Assembly (NCBI RefSeq): GCF_033118175.1
Contig: NW_026870889.1
Coordinates: 1,054,001-1,118,000 of the forward strand
Direction of reading: 5' to 3'
DNA length: 64,000 bases
Source: Dama dama
Lineage: Eukaryota > Chordata > Mammalia > Artiodactyla > Cervidae
Below are positions 1-11,327 of this stretch, one piece after another. The position numbers were made by a program, and so were the translations under genes. The notes under the pieces are model-generated. The model worked only from the letters and a program-made list of their open reading frames with translations. It had not been told where the DNA came from and did not search any database. Position 1 is the first letter of the stretch. Each line of letters opens with the position of its first letter.

Positions 1-1506
1 TTGCAAGCACTCCCACTCGCTGTTCCCGCCATCCGTGCAAACGCTCCAAGGCCAGGAGAAAAGCGCTTCGGGGTGGTGCTCTCTCCCGGCCCTTGGAAGA
101 CCTCCCCGGCTGCCTCCAAAGGCTGGTTTTCAAGAACTCCCTCCCGCTGTCCCGCCAGCCGCACACAATGCTCCCAATCACGGGAGAAAAGTGCTTCGGG
201 GTGGTGCTCTCTCCGGGCCCTGGGAAGACCTCCCCGGCTGCCTCCAAAGGCCGGTTTGCAAGCACTCATGCCCGCTGTTCCCGCCAGCCGCGCACAATGC
301 TCCCAAGCCCGGGAGAAAAGCGCTTCGGGGTGGTGCTCTCTCCCGGCCCTTGGAAGACCTCCCCGGCTGCCTCCAAAGGCCGGTTTCAAAGCACTCAATC
401 CCACTGTTCCCGCCAGCCGCGCACAATGCTCCCAAGCCCGGGAGAAAAGCCCTTCGGGGTGGTGCTCTCTCCCGGCCCTTGGAAGACCTCCCCGGCTGCC
501 TCCAAAGGCTGGTTTTCAAGAACTCCCTCCCGCTGACCCGCCAGCCGCACACAATGCTCCCAAGCCCGGGAGAAATGCATTTTGGGGTGGTGCTCTCTCC
601 GGGCCCTTGGAAGACCTCCCCGGCTGCCTACAAAGGCCGGTTTGGAAGCACTCCCACTCGCTGTTCCCGCCAGCCACGCACAATCCTCCAAAACCCCGGA
701 GAAAAGCGCTTCGGAGTGCTGTTCTCTCCGTGCCCATGGAAGACCTCCCGGGGTGCGCCCAAAGGTCGGTTTGGAAGCACTCCCACTCGCTCTTCCCGCC
801 ATTCGCGCAAATGCTCCAAGACCAGGAGAAAAGCGCTTTGGGGTGGTGCTCTCTCCGGGCCCTTGGAAGACCTCCCCGGCTGCCTACAAAGGCCGGTTTG
901 CAAGCACTCATGTCCCCTGTTCCCGACAGCCGCGCACAATGCTCCCAATTCCGGGAGAAAAGTGCTTCGGGATGGTGCTCTCTCCAGGCCCTTGGAAGAC
1001 CTCCCCGGCTGCCTCCAAAGGCCGGTTTGCAAGCACTCCCGCTCGCTGTTCCCGCCAGCCTCGCACAATGCTCCCAAGACCAGGAGAAAAACGCTTCGGG
1101 GTGGTGTTCTCTCCGTGCCCATGGAGGACCTCCCTGGCTGCCCCCAAAGGCCGGTTTGGAAGCACTCCCACTCGCTGTTCCCGCAATTCGGGCAAATGTT
1201 CCAAGCCCGGGAGAAAAGCGCTTCTGGGTGGTGCTCTCTCCTGGCCCTTGGAAGACCTCCCCGGCTGCCTCCAAAGGCCGGTTTGCAAGCACTCCCACCC
1301 GCTGTTCCCACCAGCCACGCACAATGCTCCCAAGCCCGGGAGAAAAGCATTTTGGGGTGGTGCTCACACCGGGTCCTGGAAGACCTCCCCGGCTGCCTCC
1401 AAAGGCCGGTTTGAAAACACTCCCGCCCGCTGTTCCCACCAGGAACGCACAATGCTGGCAAGCCCGGGAGAAAAGCGCTTCGGGGTGGTGCTCTCTCCGT
1501 GACCTT
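1..1506. repeat. S array A, 12 copies of the ~129-bp repeat
   Basis: The GGTGGTGCTCTC landmark (or its variants) recurs near 71, 199, 328, 457, 585, 714, 841, 970, 1099, 1227, 1357 and 1484, a step of 127-129 bp. The first copy is cut by the window start, so the array extends further left. Copies fall into subtypes: one with CCATCCGTGCAAA (71), one with TCAAGAACTCCCTCCCGCTG (199, 585), one with CACAATCCTCCAAAACCCC (714), one with GGGATGGTG (970) and one with GTGTTCTCTCCGTGCCCATG (1099). The array is collinear with 25709-27082, apart from one extra copy here (landmark 841). Confidence 0.95.
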
Positions 1507-2058
1507 TCCCCTGAGCCTGGGGGCCAGGCAGGGGTCCACACTCCCAGGCCAAGTCAGAACCACATGCACATGTCTGTTCCTGCCCCCTGCACCCGCAGAG
1601 AGCTCGGGGGAGCCAGAGTCTGTCAGGCAGCTGCTGGGCTGGCTGCCTGTGTGGGAAGGGGCAGAGCCGACCTAGGGGCAAGTTGGGCCTCTTGCTCTCC
1701 CTGCTGCCCTGAGGCTGCTGGGCCAAAGAGGTCTTGGGCATCCAGCCCCTTGCTGGTCCCTTCCCTCTGACGAGGCCCTCTGAGCTCCAGCACCTCGCAG
1801 TGTGGAGACAGACCCTGCCAGCAACCTCCTCTCCAAGGAGGCCTCAAGCGAGGCCTAGGCCCAGGGGAAAGGCACCAGCGGGGATGAGCCTGGGGAGGCG
1901 CCCGGGAATGTTTGGACCCAGTCCCTGCAACCGCCCCTTGGTGGGGCAGTACCCCCGGAGGCCAGGAAGGTCTGGGCAAGGCTGGCCAGGGGCAGGGTCC
2001 CTGCTGGGTCCTGCCTCTGGCCTGTGGGGCCTCTGAGCACAACCGGCCCTCTCTCGCT
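1507..2058. repeat. L segment between S arrays A and B
   Basis: This is a full-length 552-bp L segment. It follows CCTT (here TCCCCTGAGCC instead of GCCCCTGAGCC) and ends just before GGAAGACC at 2059. It carries the usual L landmarks: TGCACCCGCAGAGAGCTC, two AvrII-type CCTAGG sites, GGCATCCAGCCCC near 1738, and the GGCCAGGGGCAGG inverted repeat near 1984. Its closest relative in the window is the L segment near 30260-30814. Confidence 0.93.
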
Positions 2059-3089
2059 GGAAGACCTCCCCGGCTGCCTCCAATGGCCGGTTTGCAAGCC
2101 CTCATGCCCGCTGTTCCCACCAGCTGCGCACAATGCTCCCAAGCCCGGGAGAAAAGCATTTTGGGGTGGTGCTCTCTCCGGGCACTTTCAAGACCTCCCC
2201 GGCTGCCTCCAAAGGCCGGTTTGTAAGTACTCATTCCCGCTGCTTCCGCCAGCCACGCACAATGCTCCCAAGCCCGGGAGAAAAGCATTTTGGGGTGGTG
2301 CTCTCTCCCGGCCCTTGGAAGACCTCCAGGGCTGCCTCCAAAGGCCGTTTTGCAAGCACTCCTGCCTGCTGTTCCCGCCACACGCGCACAATGCACCCAA
2401 GCCCGGGAGAAAAGCGCTTCGGGGTGGTGCTCTCTCCGGGCCTTTGGAAGACCTCCCCGGCTGCCTCCAAAGGCCGGTTTGCAAGGACTCCTTCCTGCTG
2501 TTCCCGCCAGCCACGCACAATGCTCCCAATTCTGGGAGAAAAGTGCTTCGGGATGGTGCTCTCTCCGGGCCCTTGGAAGACCTCCCTGGCTGCCTCCAAA
2601 GGCCGGTTTGCAAGCACTCCCGCCCGCTGTTCCCGCCAGCCTCGCACAATGCTCCCAAGACCGGGAGAAAAGCGCTTCGGGGTGGTGTTCTCTCCGTGCC
2701 CATGGAGGACCTCCCTGGCTGCCCCCAAAGGCCGGTTTGCAAGCACTCCCACTCGCTGTTCCCGCCAGCCACGCACAATCCTCCAAAACCCCGGAGAAAA
2801 GCGCTTCGGGGTGCTGTTCTCTCCGTGCCCATGGAAGACCTCCCGGGGTGCCCCCAAAGGCCGGTTTGGAAGCACTCCCACTCGCTGTTCCCGCCATTCG
2901 CGCAAATGTTCCAAGCCCAGGAGAAAACCGCTTCTGGGTGGTGCTCTCTCCTGGCCCTTGGAAGACCTCCCCGGCTGCCTCCAAAGGCCGGTTTGCAAGC
3001 GCTCCCGCCCACTGTCCCCAGCAGGCGCGCACAATGCTCCCAAGCCCGGGAGAAAAGCGCTTCGGGGTGGTGCTCTCACCGGGCCCTTG
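2059..3089. repeat. S array B, 8 copies
   Basis: The 1,031 bp divide into eight repeats averaging 128.9 bp, with landmarks near 2164, 2292, 2421, 2549, 2679, 2808, 2937 and 3066. Four subtypes follow one another in the order seen elsewhere: GGGATGGTG (2549), GTGTTCTCTCCGTGCCCATG (2679), CACAATCCTCCAAAACCCC (2808) and CGCGCAAATGTTCCAAGCC (2937). Array E at 30815 is the same array with one additional repeat. Confidence 0.95.
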
Positions 3090-3564
3090 CCCCTGAGCCT
3101 GGGGGCAATGCAGGGGGAACACAACCAGGCCAAGGCAGAACCACATGCACACGTCTGTTCCTGCCCCCTGCACCGGCAGAGAGCTCGGGGGAGCCAGAGA
3201 CTGCCAGGCTTCTGCTGGGCTGTCTGCCTGTGTGGGATGGGGTAGAGCCGACCTAGGGGCAAGTTGGGCCTCTTACTCTCCCTGCTGCCCTGAGGCTGCT
3301 GGGCCAAAGACGTCTTGGGCATCCAGCCCCTTACTGGTCCCTTCCCTCTGACGAGGCCCTCTGAGCTCCAGCACCTTGCAGTGTGGAGACAGCCCCTGCC
3401 AGCAACCTCCTTCCAAGGAGGCCTCAAACGAGGCCTAAGCCCAGGGGAAAGGCACCAGCGGGGATGAACCTGGGGAGGCGCCCGGGAATGTCTGGACCCA
3501 GTCCCCGCAGCCTGCCCCTTGGTGGGGCAGTACCCCCGGAGGCCAGGAAGGTCTGGGCAAGGCT

Positions 3565-3603
3565 GGCCAGGGGCAGGGGCCGTGCTGGGTCCTGCCCCTG
3601 GCC
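3565..3603. other. Example of the L inverted repeat (13-bp arms, 13-nt loop)
   Basis: GGCCAGGGGCAGG at 3565-3577 is followed, after 13 nt, by its exact reverse complement CCTGCCCCTGGCC at 3591-3603. The same element lies at the equivalent place in most L segments, about 60 bp before the L end. In the CTGCCAGGGGCAGGGAC subclass the outer two pairs are lost but 11 pairs remain. A few copies break it, such as CCTGGCCCTGG near 4272. It could form a GC-rich hairpin or cruciform; no function can be read from sequence alone. Confidence 0.75.
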
Positions 3604-4104
3604 TGTGGGGCCTCTGAGCACAACCGGCCCTCTCCCACTGGAAGACCTCCCCGGCTGCCTCCAAAGTCCTGTTTGCAAACACTCCCGCCTGCTGTTCACG
3701 CCAGGCTCGCACAATGCTCCCAAGCCCGGGAGAAAAGCGCTTTGGAGTGATGCTCTCTGGGCCCTTGCCCCTGAGCCTGGGGGCAAGGCAGGGGGAACAC
3801 ATTCCCCGGCCAAGGCAGAACCACATGCCCACGTCTGTTCCTGTCCCCTGCACCGGCAGAGAGCTTGGGGGAGCCAGAGTCTGTCAGGCAGCTGCTGGGT
3901 TGGCCGCCTGTGTGGGAAGGGGCAGAGCCGCCCTAGGGGCAAGTTGGGCCTCTTGCTCTCCCTGCTTCCCTGAGGCTGCTGGGCCAAAGACGTCTTGGGC
4001 ATCCAGCCCCTTACTGGTCCCTTCCCTCTGACGAGGCCCTCTGAGCTCCAGCACCTTGCAGTGTGGAGACAGCCCCTGCCAGCAACCTCCTCTCCAAGGA
4101 GGCC

Positions 4105-4123
4105 TCAACCGAGGCCTAGGCCC
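4105..4123. other. Example of a second small L hairpin
   Basis: Within L, AGGCCTC and GAGGCCT flank a four-base AACC, giving a 7-bp perfect stem. It is followed at once by the palindrome GGCCTAGGCC. The element recurs in most L copies. It is disrupted in the CAACGAATCCTCAACCCATG subclass and in copies with AGGCCTAAACCGAGG, so it is not strictly conserved. It may simply reflect the StuI/AvrII-like composition of this stretch. Confidence 0.55.
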
Positions 4124-5189
4124 AGGGGAAAGGCACCAGCGGGGATGAGCCAGGGGAGGCGCCCGAGCATGTCTGGACCCAGGCCCCGCAGCCTACCCCT
4201 TGGTGGGGCAGTACCCCCGGAGGCCAGGAAGGTCTGGGCAAGGCTGGCCAGGGGCAGGGGCCCTGCTGCGTCCTGGCCCTGGCCTGTGGGGCCTCTGAGA
4301 ACAACCGGCCCTCTCCCACTGGAAGACCTCCCCGGCTGCCTCCAAAGGCCGGTTTGCAAGCACTCCCGCCCACTGTTCCCAGCAGGCGCGCACAATGCTC
4401 CCAAGCCCGGGAAAAAACGCTTCGAGGTGGTGCTCTCACCTGGCCCTTGCCCCTGAACCTGGGGGCAAGGCAGGGTGTCCACACTCCCAGGCCAAGGCAG
4501 AACCACATGCACACGACTGATCTGCCCCCTGCACCGGCAGAGAGCTCGGCAGAGCCAGAGTCTGTCAGGCAGCTGCTGGGCTGGCCGCCTGTGTGGGAAG
4601 GGGCAGAGCCGCCCTAGGGGCAAGTTGGGCCTCTTGCTCTCCCTGCTGCCCTGAGGCTGCTGGGCCAAAGAGGTTTTGGGCATCCAGCCCCTTGCTGGTC
4701 CCTTCCCTCTGACGAGGCCCTCTGAGCTCCAGCACCTTGCAGTGTGGAGACAGCCCCTGCCAGCAACCTCCTCTCCAAGGAGGCCTCAACCGAGGCCTAG
4801 GCCCAGGGGAAAGGCACCAGCGGGGATGATCCTGGGGAGGCGCCCGGGCATGTCTGGACCCAGTCCCCGCAGCCTGCCCCTTGGTGGGGCAGTACCCCCG
4901 GAGGCCAAGAAGGACTTGGAAAGGCTGGCCAGGGGCAGGGGACCTGCTGTGTCCTGCCCCTGGCCTGTGGGGCCTCTGAGCACATCCGGCCCTCTCCCGC
5001 TGGAAGACCTCCCCGGCTGCCTCCAAAGGCCGGTTTGCAAGCACTCCCGCCCACTGTTCCCACCAGGCGCGCACAATGCTCCCAAGCCCGGGAGAAAAGT
5101 GCTTCGGGGTGGTGCTCCCACCGGGCCCTTGCCCCTGAGCCTGGGGGCAATGCAGGGGTTCCACACTCCCAGGCCAAGGCAGAACCACA

Positions 5190-7556
5190 TGCACATGTCT
5201 GTTCCTGCCCCCTGCACCGGCAGAGAGCTCAGGGGAGCCAGAGTCTGTCAGGCAGCTGCTGGGCTGGCCGCCTGTGTGGGAAGGGGCAGAGCCGACCTAG
5301 GGGCAAGTTGGGCCTCTTGCTCTCCCTGCTGCCCTGAGGCTGCTGGGCCAAAGAGGTCTTGGGCATCCAGCCCCTTGCTGGTTCCTTCCCTCTGACGAGG
5401 CCCTCTGAGCTCCAGCACCTTGCAGTGTGGAGACAGCCCCTGCCAGCAACCTCCTCTGCAACGAATCCTCAACCCATGCCTAGGACCAGGGGAAAGGCAC
5501 CAGCGGGGATGAGCCTGGGGAGGCGCCCGGCCATGTCTGGACCCAGTCCCCGCAGCCTGCCCCTTGGTGTGGCTGTACCCCCGGAGGCAGGAAGGTCTGG
5601 GCAAGGCTGGCCAGGGGCAGGGGCCCTGCTGGGTCCTGCCCCTGGCCTGTGGGGCCTCTGAGCACAACCGGCCCTCTCCCACTGGAAGACCTCCCCGGCT
5701 GCCTCCAAAGGCCGGTTTGCAAGCACTCCCGCCCACTGTTCCCACCAGGCGCGCACAATGCTCCCAAGCCCGGGAGAAAAGTGCTTCGGGGTGGTGCTCC
5801 CACCGGGCCCTTGCCCCTGAGCCTGGGGGCAATGCAGGGGTTCCACACTCCCAGGCCAAGGCAGAACGACATGCACACGTCTGTTCCTGCCCCCTACACC
5901 GGAAGAGAGCTCGGGGGAGCCAGAGACTGCCAGGCTGCTGCTAGGCTGGCTGCCTGTGTGGGACGGGGCAGAGCCGACCTAGGGGCAAGTTGGGCCTCTT
6001 GCTCTCCCTGCTGCCCTGAGGCTGCTGGGTCAAAGAGGTCTTGGGCATCCAGCCCTTTGCTGGTCCCTTCCCTCTGACGAGGCCCTCTGAGCTCCAGCAC
6101 CTTGCAGTGTGGATACAGCCCCTGCCAGCAACCTCCTCTCCAAGGAGGCCTAAACTGAGGCCTAGGCCCAGGGGAAAGGGACCAGCGGGGATGAGCCTGG
6201 GGAGGCGCCCGGGCATGTCTGGACCCAGTCCCCGCAGCCTGCCCCTTGGTGGGGCAGTACCCCCGGAGGCCAGGACGGTCTGGGCAAGGCTGACCAGGGG
6301 CACGGGCCCTGCTGCGTCCTGCCCCTGGCCTGTGGGGCCTCTGAGCACAACCGGCCCTCTCCCGCTGGAAGACCTCCCCGGCTGCCTCCAAAGGCCGGTT
6401 TGCCAACACTCGCGCCCGCTGTTCCCGCCAGGCACGCACAATGCTCCCAAGCCCGGGAGCAAAGCGCTTCGGGGTGGTGCTCTCTCCCGGCCCTTGCCCC
6501 TGAGCCTGGGGGCCAGGCATGGGGTCCACACTCCCAGGCCAAGGCAGAACCACATGCACACGTCTGTTCCTGACCCCTTCACCGGCAGAGAGCTCGGGGG
6601 AGCCAGAGTCTGCCAGGCAGCTGCTGGGCTGGCGGCCTGTGTGGGAAGGGGCAGAGCCGACCTAGGGGCAAGTTGGGCCTCTTGCTCTCCCTGCTGCCCT
6701 GAGGCTGCTGGGCCAACGAGGTCTTGGGCATCCAGCCCCTTTCTGGTCCCTTCCCTCTGACGAGGCCCTCTGAGCTCCAGCACCTTGCAGTGTGGAGACA
6801 GCCCCTGCCAGCAACCTCCTCTCCAAGGAGGCCTCAACCGAGGCCTAGGCCTAGGGGAAAGGCACCAGCGGGGATGAGCCTGGGGAGGCGCCCGGCCATG
6901 TCTGGACCCAGTCCCCCCAACCTGCCACTTGGTGGGGCAGTACCCCCGGAGGTCAGGAAGGTCTGGGTAAGTCTGCTGGGGCAGGGACACTGCTGGGTCC
7001 TGCCCCTGGCCTGTGGGGCGTCTGAGCACAACCGGCACTCTCCCGCTGGAAGACCTCCCAGTCTGCCTCCAAAGGACGTTTGCAAGCACTCCCACCCGCT
7101 GTTCCCACCAGGCACGCACAATGCTCCCAAGCCCGGGAGAAAAGCGCTTCGGGCTGGTGCTCTCTCCGGGCCCTTGCCCCTGAGCCTGGGGGCCAGGTAG
7201 GGGGAACACACTCCCAGGCCAAGGCAGAACCACATGCACACGTCTGTTCCTGCCCCCTCCACCGGCAGAGAGCTGGGGGGCCCAGAGTCTGTCAGGCAGC
7301 TGTTGGGCTGGCCGCCTGTGTGGGAAGGGGCAGAACCGACCTAGGGGCAATTTGGGCCTCTTGGTCTCCCTGCTGCCCTGAGGCTGCTGGGCCAAAGAGG
7401 TCTTGGGCATCCAGCCCCTTGCTGGTCCCTTCCCTCTGACGAGGCCCTCTGAGCTCCACCACCTTGCAGTGTGGAGACAGCCCCTGCCAGCAACCTCCTC
7501 TCCAAGGAGGCCTCAACCGAGGCCTAGGCCCAGGGGAAAGGCACCAGCGGGGATGA
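5190..7556. repeat. Copy 1 of a ~2.37-kb block repeated 6,138 bp downstream
   Basis: This stretch matches 11328-13694 at a constant offset of 6,138 bp (nine 682-bp units), with only scattered single-base differences. One example is AGGACCAGG near 5478 against AGGCCCAGG near 11616. Both copies share rare markers: the CAACGAATCCTC L variant, TGGATACAGCC near 6112/12250, AGGCCTAGGCCTAGGGG near 6843/12981, and GGGTAAGTCTGCTGG near 6966/13104. Similarity drops near 7560/13695, where GAGCCTGGGG becomes GAGCCAGTGG. Confidence 0.85.
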
Positions 7557-10500
7557 GCCTGGGGAGGCGCCCGGCCATGTCTGGACCCAGTCCCCGCAGC
7601 CTGCCCCTTGGTGGGGCTGTACTCCCGGAGGCCAGGAAGGTCTGGGCAAGGCTGCCAGGGGCAGGGACCCTGCTGGGTCCTGCCCATGGCTTGTGGGGCC
7701 TCTGAGCACAACCGGCACTCTCCCGCTGGAAGACCTCCCCGTCTGCCTCCAAAGGCCGGTTTGCAAGCACTCCAGCCCGATGTTCCCGCCAGGCCCGCAC
7801 AATGCTCCCAAGCCCGGGAGAAAAGCGCTTCGGGCTGGTGCTCTCTCCGGGCCCTTGCCCCTGAGCCTGGGGGCCAGGCAGGGGGAACACACTCCCAGGC
7901 CAAGGCAGAACGACATGCACACGTCTGTTCCTGCCCCCTACACCGGCAGAGAGCTCGGGGGAGCCAGAGACTGCCAGGCTTCTGCTGGGTTGCCTGCCTG
8001 TGTGGGAAGGGGCAGAGCCGACCTAGGGGCAAGTTGGGCCTCTTGCTTTCCCTGCTGCCCTGAGGCTGCTGGGTCAAAGAGGTCTTGGGCATCCAGCCCT
8101 TTGCTGGTCTCTTCCCTCTGACGAGGCCCTCTGAGCTCCAGCACCTTGCAGTTTGGAGACAGCCCCTGCCAGCAACCTCCTCTCCAAAGAGGCCTCAACC
8201 GAAGCCTACGCCCAGGGAAAAGGCACCAGCGGGGATGATCCTGGGGAGGCGCACGGACATGTCTGGACCCAGTCCCCACAGCCTGCCCCTTGGTGGGGCT
8301 GTACCCCCGGAGGCAGGAAGGTCTGGGCAAGGCTGGCCAGGGGCAGGGGCCCTGCTGGATCCTGCCCCTGGCCTGTGGGGCCTCTGAGCACAAACGGCCC
8401 TCTCCCACTGGAAGACCTCCCCGGCTGCCTCCAAAGGCTGGTTTGGAAGCACTCCCGCCCATTGTTCCCACCAGGGGCGCACAATGCTCCCTAGCCCGGG
8501 AGAAAAGCGCTTCGGGGTGGTGCTCTCTCCGGGCCCATGCCCCTGAGCCTGGGGGCCAGCCAGGGGATCCACACTCCCAGGCCAAGGCAGAACCACATGC
8601 ACACGTCTGTTCCTGCCCCCTCCACCGGCAGAGAGCTGGGGGGAGCCAGAGTCTGTGAGGCAGCTGCTGGGCTGGCCGCCTGTGTGGGAAGGGGCAGAGC
8701 CGACCTAGGGGCAAGTTGGGCCTCTTGCTCTCCCTGCTGCCCTGAGGCTGCTGGGCCAAAGAGGTCTTGGGCATCCAGCCCCTTGCTGGTCCCTTCCCTC
8801 TGACGAGGCCCTCTGAGTTCCAGCACCTCGCAGTGTGGAGACAGCCCCTGCCAGCAACCTCCTCTCCAAGGAGGCCTCAACCGAGGCCTAGGCCCAGGGG
8901 AAAGGCACCATCGGGGATGAGCCTGGGAATGCGCCTGGGCATGTCTGGACCCAGTCCCGGCAGTCTGCCCCTTGGTGGCGCAGTACCCCCAGAGGCCAGG
9001 AAGGTCTGGGCAAGGCTGCCAGGGGCAGGGACACTGCTGGGTCCTACCCCTGGCCTGTGGGGCCTCTGAGCACAACCGACACTCTCCCGCTGGAAGACCA
9101 CCCGGCTGCCTCCAAAGGCCGCTTTGCAAGCACTCCCACCCGCTGTTCCCGCCAGGCACGCACAATGCTCCCAAGCCCGGGAGAAAAGCGCTTCGGCGTG
9201 GTGCTCTCTCCGGGCCCTTTCCCCTGAGCCTGGGGGCCAGGCAGGGGGTCCACACTCCCAGGCCAAGGCAGAACGACATGCACACGTCTGTTCCTGCCCC
9301 CTACACCGGCAGAGAGCTCGGGGGAGCCAGAGACTGCCAGGCTGCTGCTGGGCTGGCTGCCTGTGTGGGAAGGGGCAGAGCCGACCTAGGGGCAAGTTGG
9401 GCCTCTTGCTCTCCCTGCTGCCCTGAGGCTGCTGGGCCAAAGAGGTCTTGGGCATCCAGCCCCTTGCTGGTCCCTTCCCTCTGACGAGGCCCTATGAGCT
9501 CCAGCACATTGCAGTGTGGAGACAGCCCCTGCCAGCAACCTCCTCTCCAAGGAGGCCTCAACCGAGACCTAGTCCCAGGGAAAAGGCACCAACGGGGATG
9601 AGCCGGGGTAGGCGCCCGGGTATGTCTGGACCCAGTCCCCGCAGCCTGCCCCTTGGTGGGGCAGTACCCCCGGAGGCCAGGAAGATCTGGGCAAGGCTGG
9701 CCAGGGACAGGGGCCCTGCTGGGTCCTGCCCCTGGCCTGTGGGGCCTCTGAGCACAACCGGCCCTCTCCCACTGGAAGACCTCCCCAGGCTTCCTCCAAA
9801 GGCCGGTTTGCAAACACTCCCGCCCGCTGTTCACGCCAGGCATGCACAGTGCTCCCAAGCCCGGGAGAAAAGCGCTTCGGGGTGGTGCTCTCTCCGGGCC
9901 CTTGCCCCTGTGCCTGTGGGGAAGGCATGGGGAACACACTCCCAGACCAAGGCAGAACGACATGCACACGTCTGTTCCTATCCCCTGCACCGGCAGAGAG
10001 CTGGGGGGAGCCAGAGTCTGTGAGGCAGCTGCTGGGCTGGCCGCCTGTGTGGGAAGGGGCAGAGCCGACCTAGGGGCAAGTTGGGCCTCTTGCTCTCCCT
10101 GCTGCCCTGAGGCTGCTGGGCCAAAGAGGTCTTGGGAATCCAGCCCCTTGCTGGTTCCTTCCCTCTGACAAGGCCCTCTGAGCTCCAGCACCTTGCAGTG
10201 TGGAGACAGCCCCTGCCAGCAACCTCCTCTGCAACGAATCCTCAACCCATGCCTAGGCCCAGGGGAAAGGCACCAGCGGGGATGAGCCTGGGGAGGCGCA
10301 CGGACATGTCTGGACCCAGTCCCCCCAACCTGCCCCTTGGTGGGGCAGTACCCCCGGAGGCCAGGAAGGTCTGGGCAAGGCTGCTGGGGCAGGGACACTG
10401 CTGGGTCCTGCCCCTGGCCTGTGGGGCCTCTGAGCACAACCGGCACTCTCCCACTGGAAGACCTCCCCAGGCTGCCTCCAAAGGCCGGTTTGCAAACACT

Positions 10501-11327
10501 CCCGCCCGCTGTTCACGCCAGGCATGCACAATGCTCCCAAGCCCGGGAGAAAAGCACTTCGGGGTGGTGCTCTCTCCGGGCCCTTGCCCCTGAGCCTGTG
10601 GGGAAGGCATGGGGAACACACTCCCAGACCAAGGCAGAACGACATGCACACGACTGTTCCTATCCCCTGCACCGGCAGAGAGCTCGGGGGAGCCAGAGGC
10701 TGACAGGCAGCTGCTGGGCTGGCCGCCTGTGTGGGAAGGGGCAGAGCCGACCTAGGGTCAAGTTGGGCCTCTTGATCTCCCTGCTGCCCTGAGGCTGCTG
10801 GGCCAAATAGGTCTTGGGCATCCAGCCCCTTACTGGTCCCTTCCCTCTGTCGAGGCCCTCTGAGCTCCAGCACCTTGCAGTGTGGAGACAGCCCCTGCCA
10901 GCAATCTCCTCTCCAAGGAGGTCTCAACCAAGGCCTAGGCCCAGGGGAAAGGCACCAGAAGGGATGAGCCAGGGGAGGCGCCCGGGCATGTCTGGACCCA
11001 GTCCCCGCAGCCTGCCCCTTGGTGGGGCAGTAACCCCGGAGGCCAGGAAGGTCTGGGCAAGGCTGGCCAGGGGCAGGGGCGCTGCTGGGTCCTGCCCCTG
11101 GCCTGTGGGGCCTCTGAGCACAACCGGCCCTCTCCCACTGGAAGACCACCCCGGCTGCCTCCAAGGGCCGGTTTGCCAACACTCGCGCCCGCTGTTCCCG
11201 CCAGGCACGCACAATGCTCCCAAGACCGGGAGAAAAGCGCTTCGGGGTGTTGCTCTCTCCGGGCCCTTGCCCCTGAGCCTGGGGGCCAGGCAGTGGGTCC
11301 ACACTCCAAGACCAAGGCAGAACCACA

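Noticed and set aside
3090..3640. L segment as a SINE, LINE fragment or other transposon
   Set aside because: There is no poly-A or A-rich tail, no terminal inverted repeats, no target-site duplication and no recognisable transposase or reverse-transcriptase frame. It occurs only as part of the array.
4676..5395. Recurrent 239-codon forward frame starting MGIQPLAGPFPL in many 682-bp units
   Set aside because: It recurs because the unit recurs. In many units a one-base indel (GGAGGCAGG for GGAGGCCAGG, near 5586, 8310, 19221, 21266, 24634, 33115) shortens it to about 100 codons. Differences between copies are often amino-acid changing. There is no sign of coding constraint.
6162..6542. Minus-strand frames (MPKTSLAQQPQG..., MAWECGP... 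types) repeated in most units
   Set aside because: These are mirror products of the same stop-poor L+S sequence. Their length varies from unit to unit through indels, and no recognisable domain is present.
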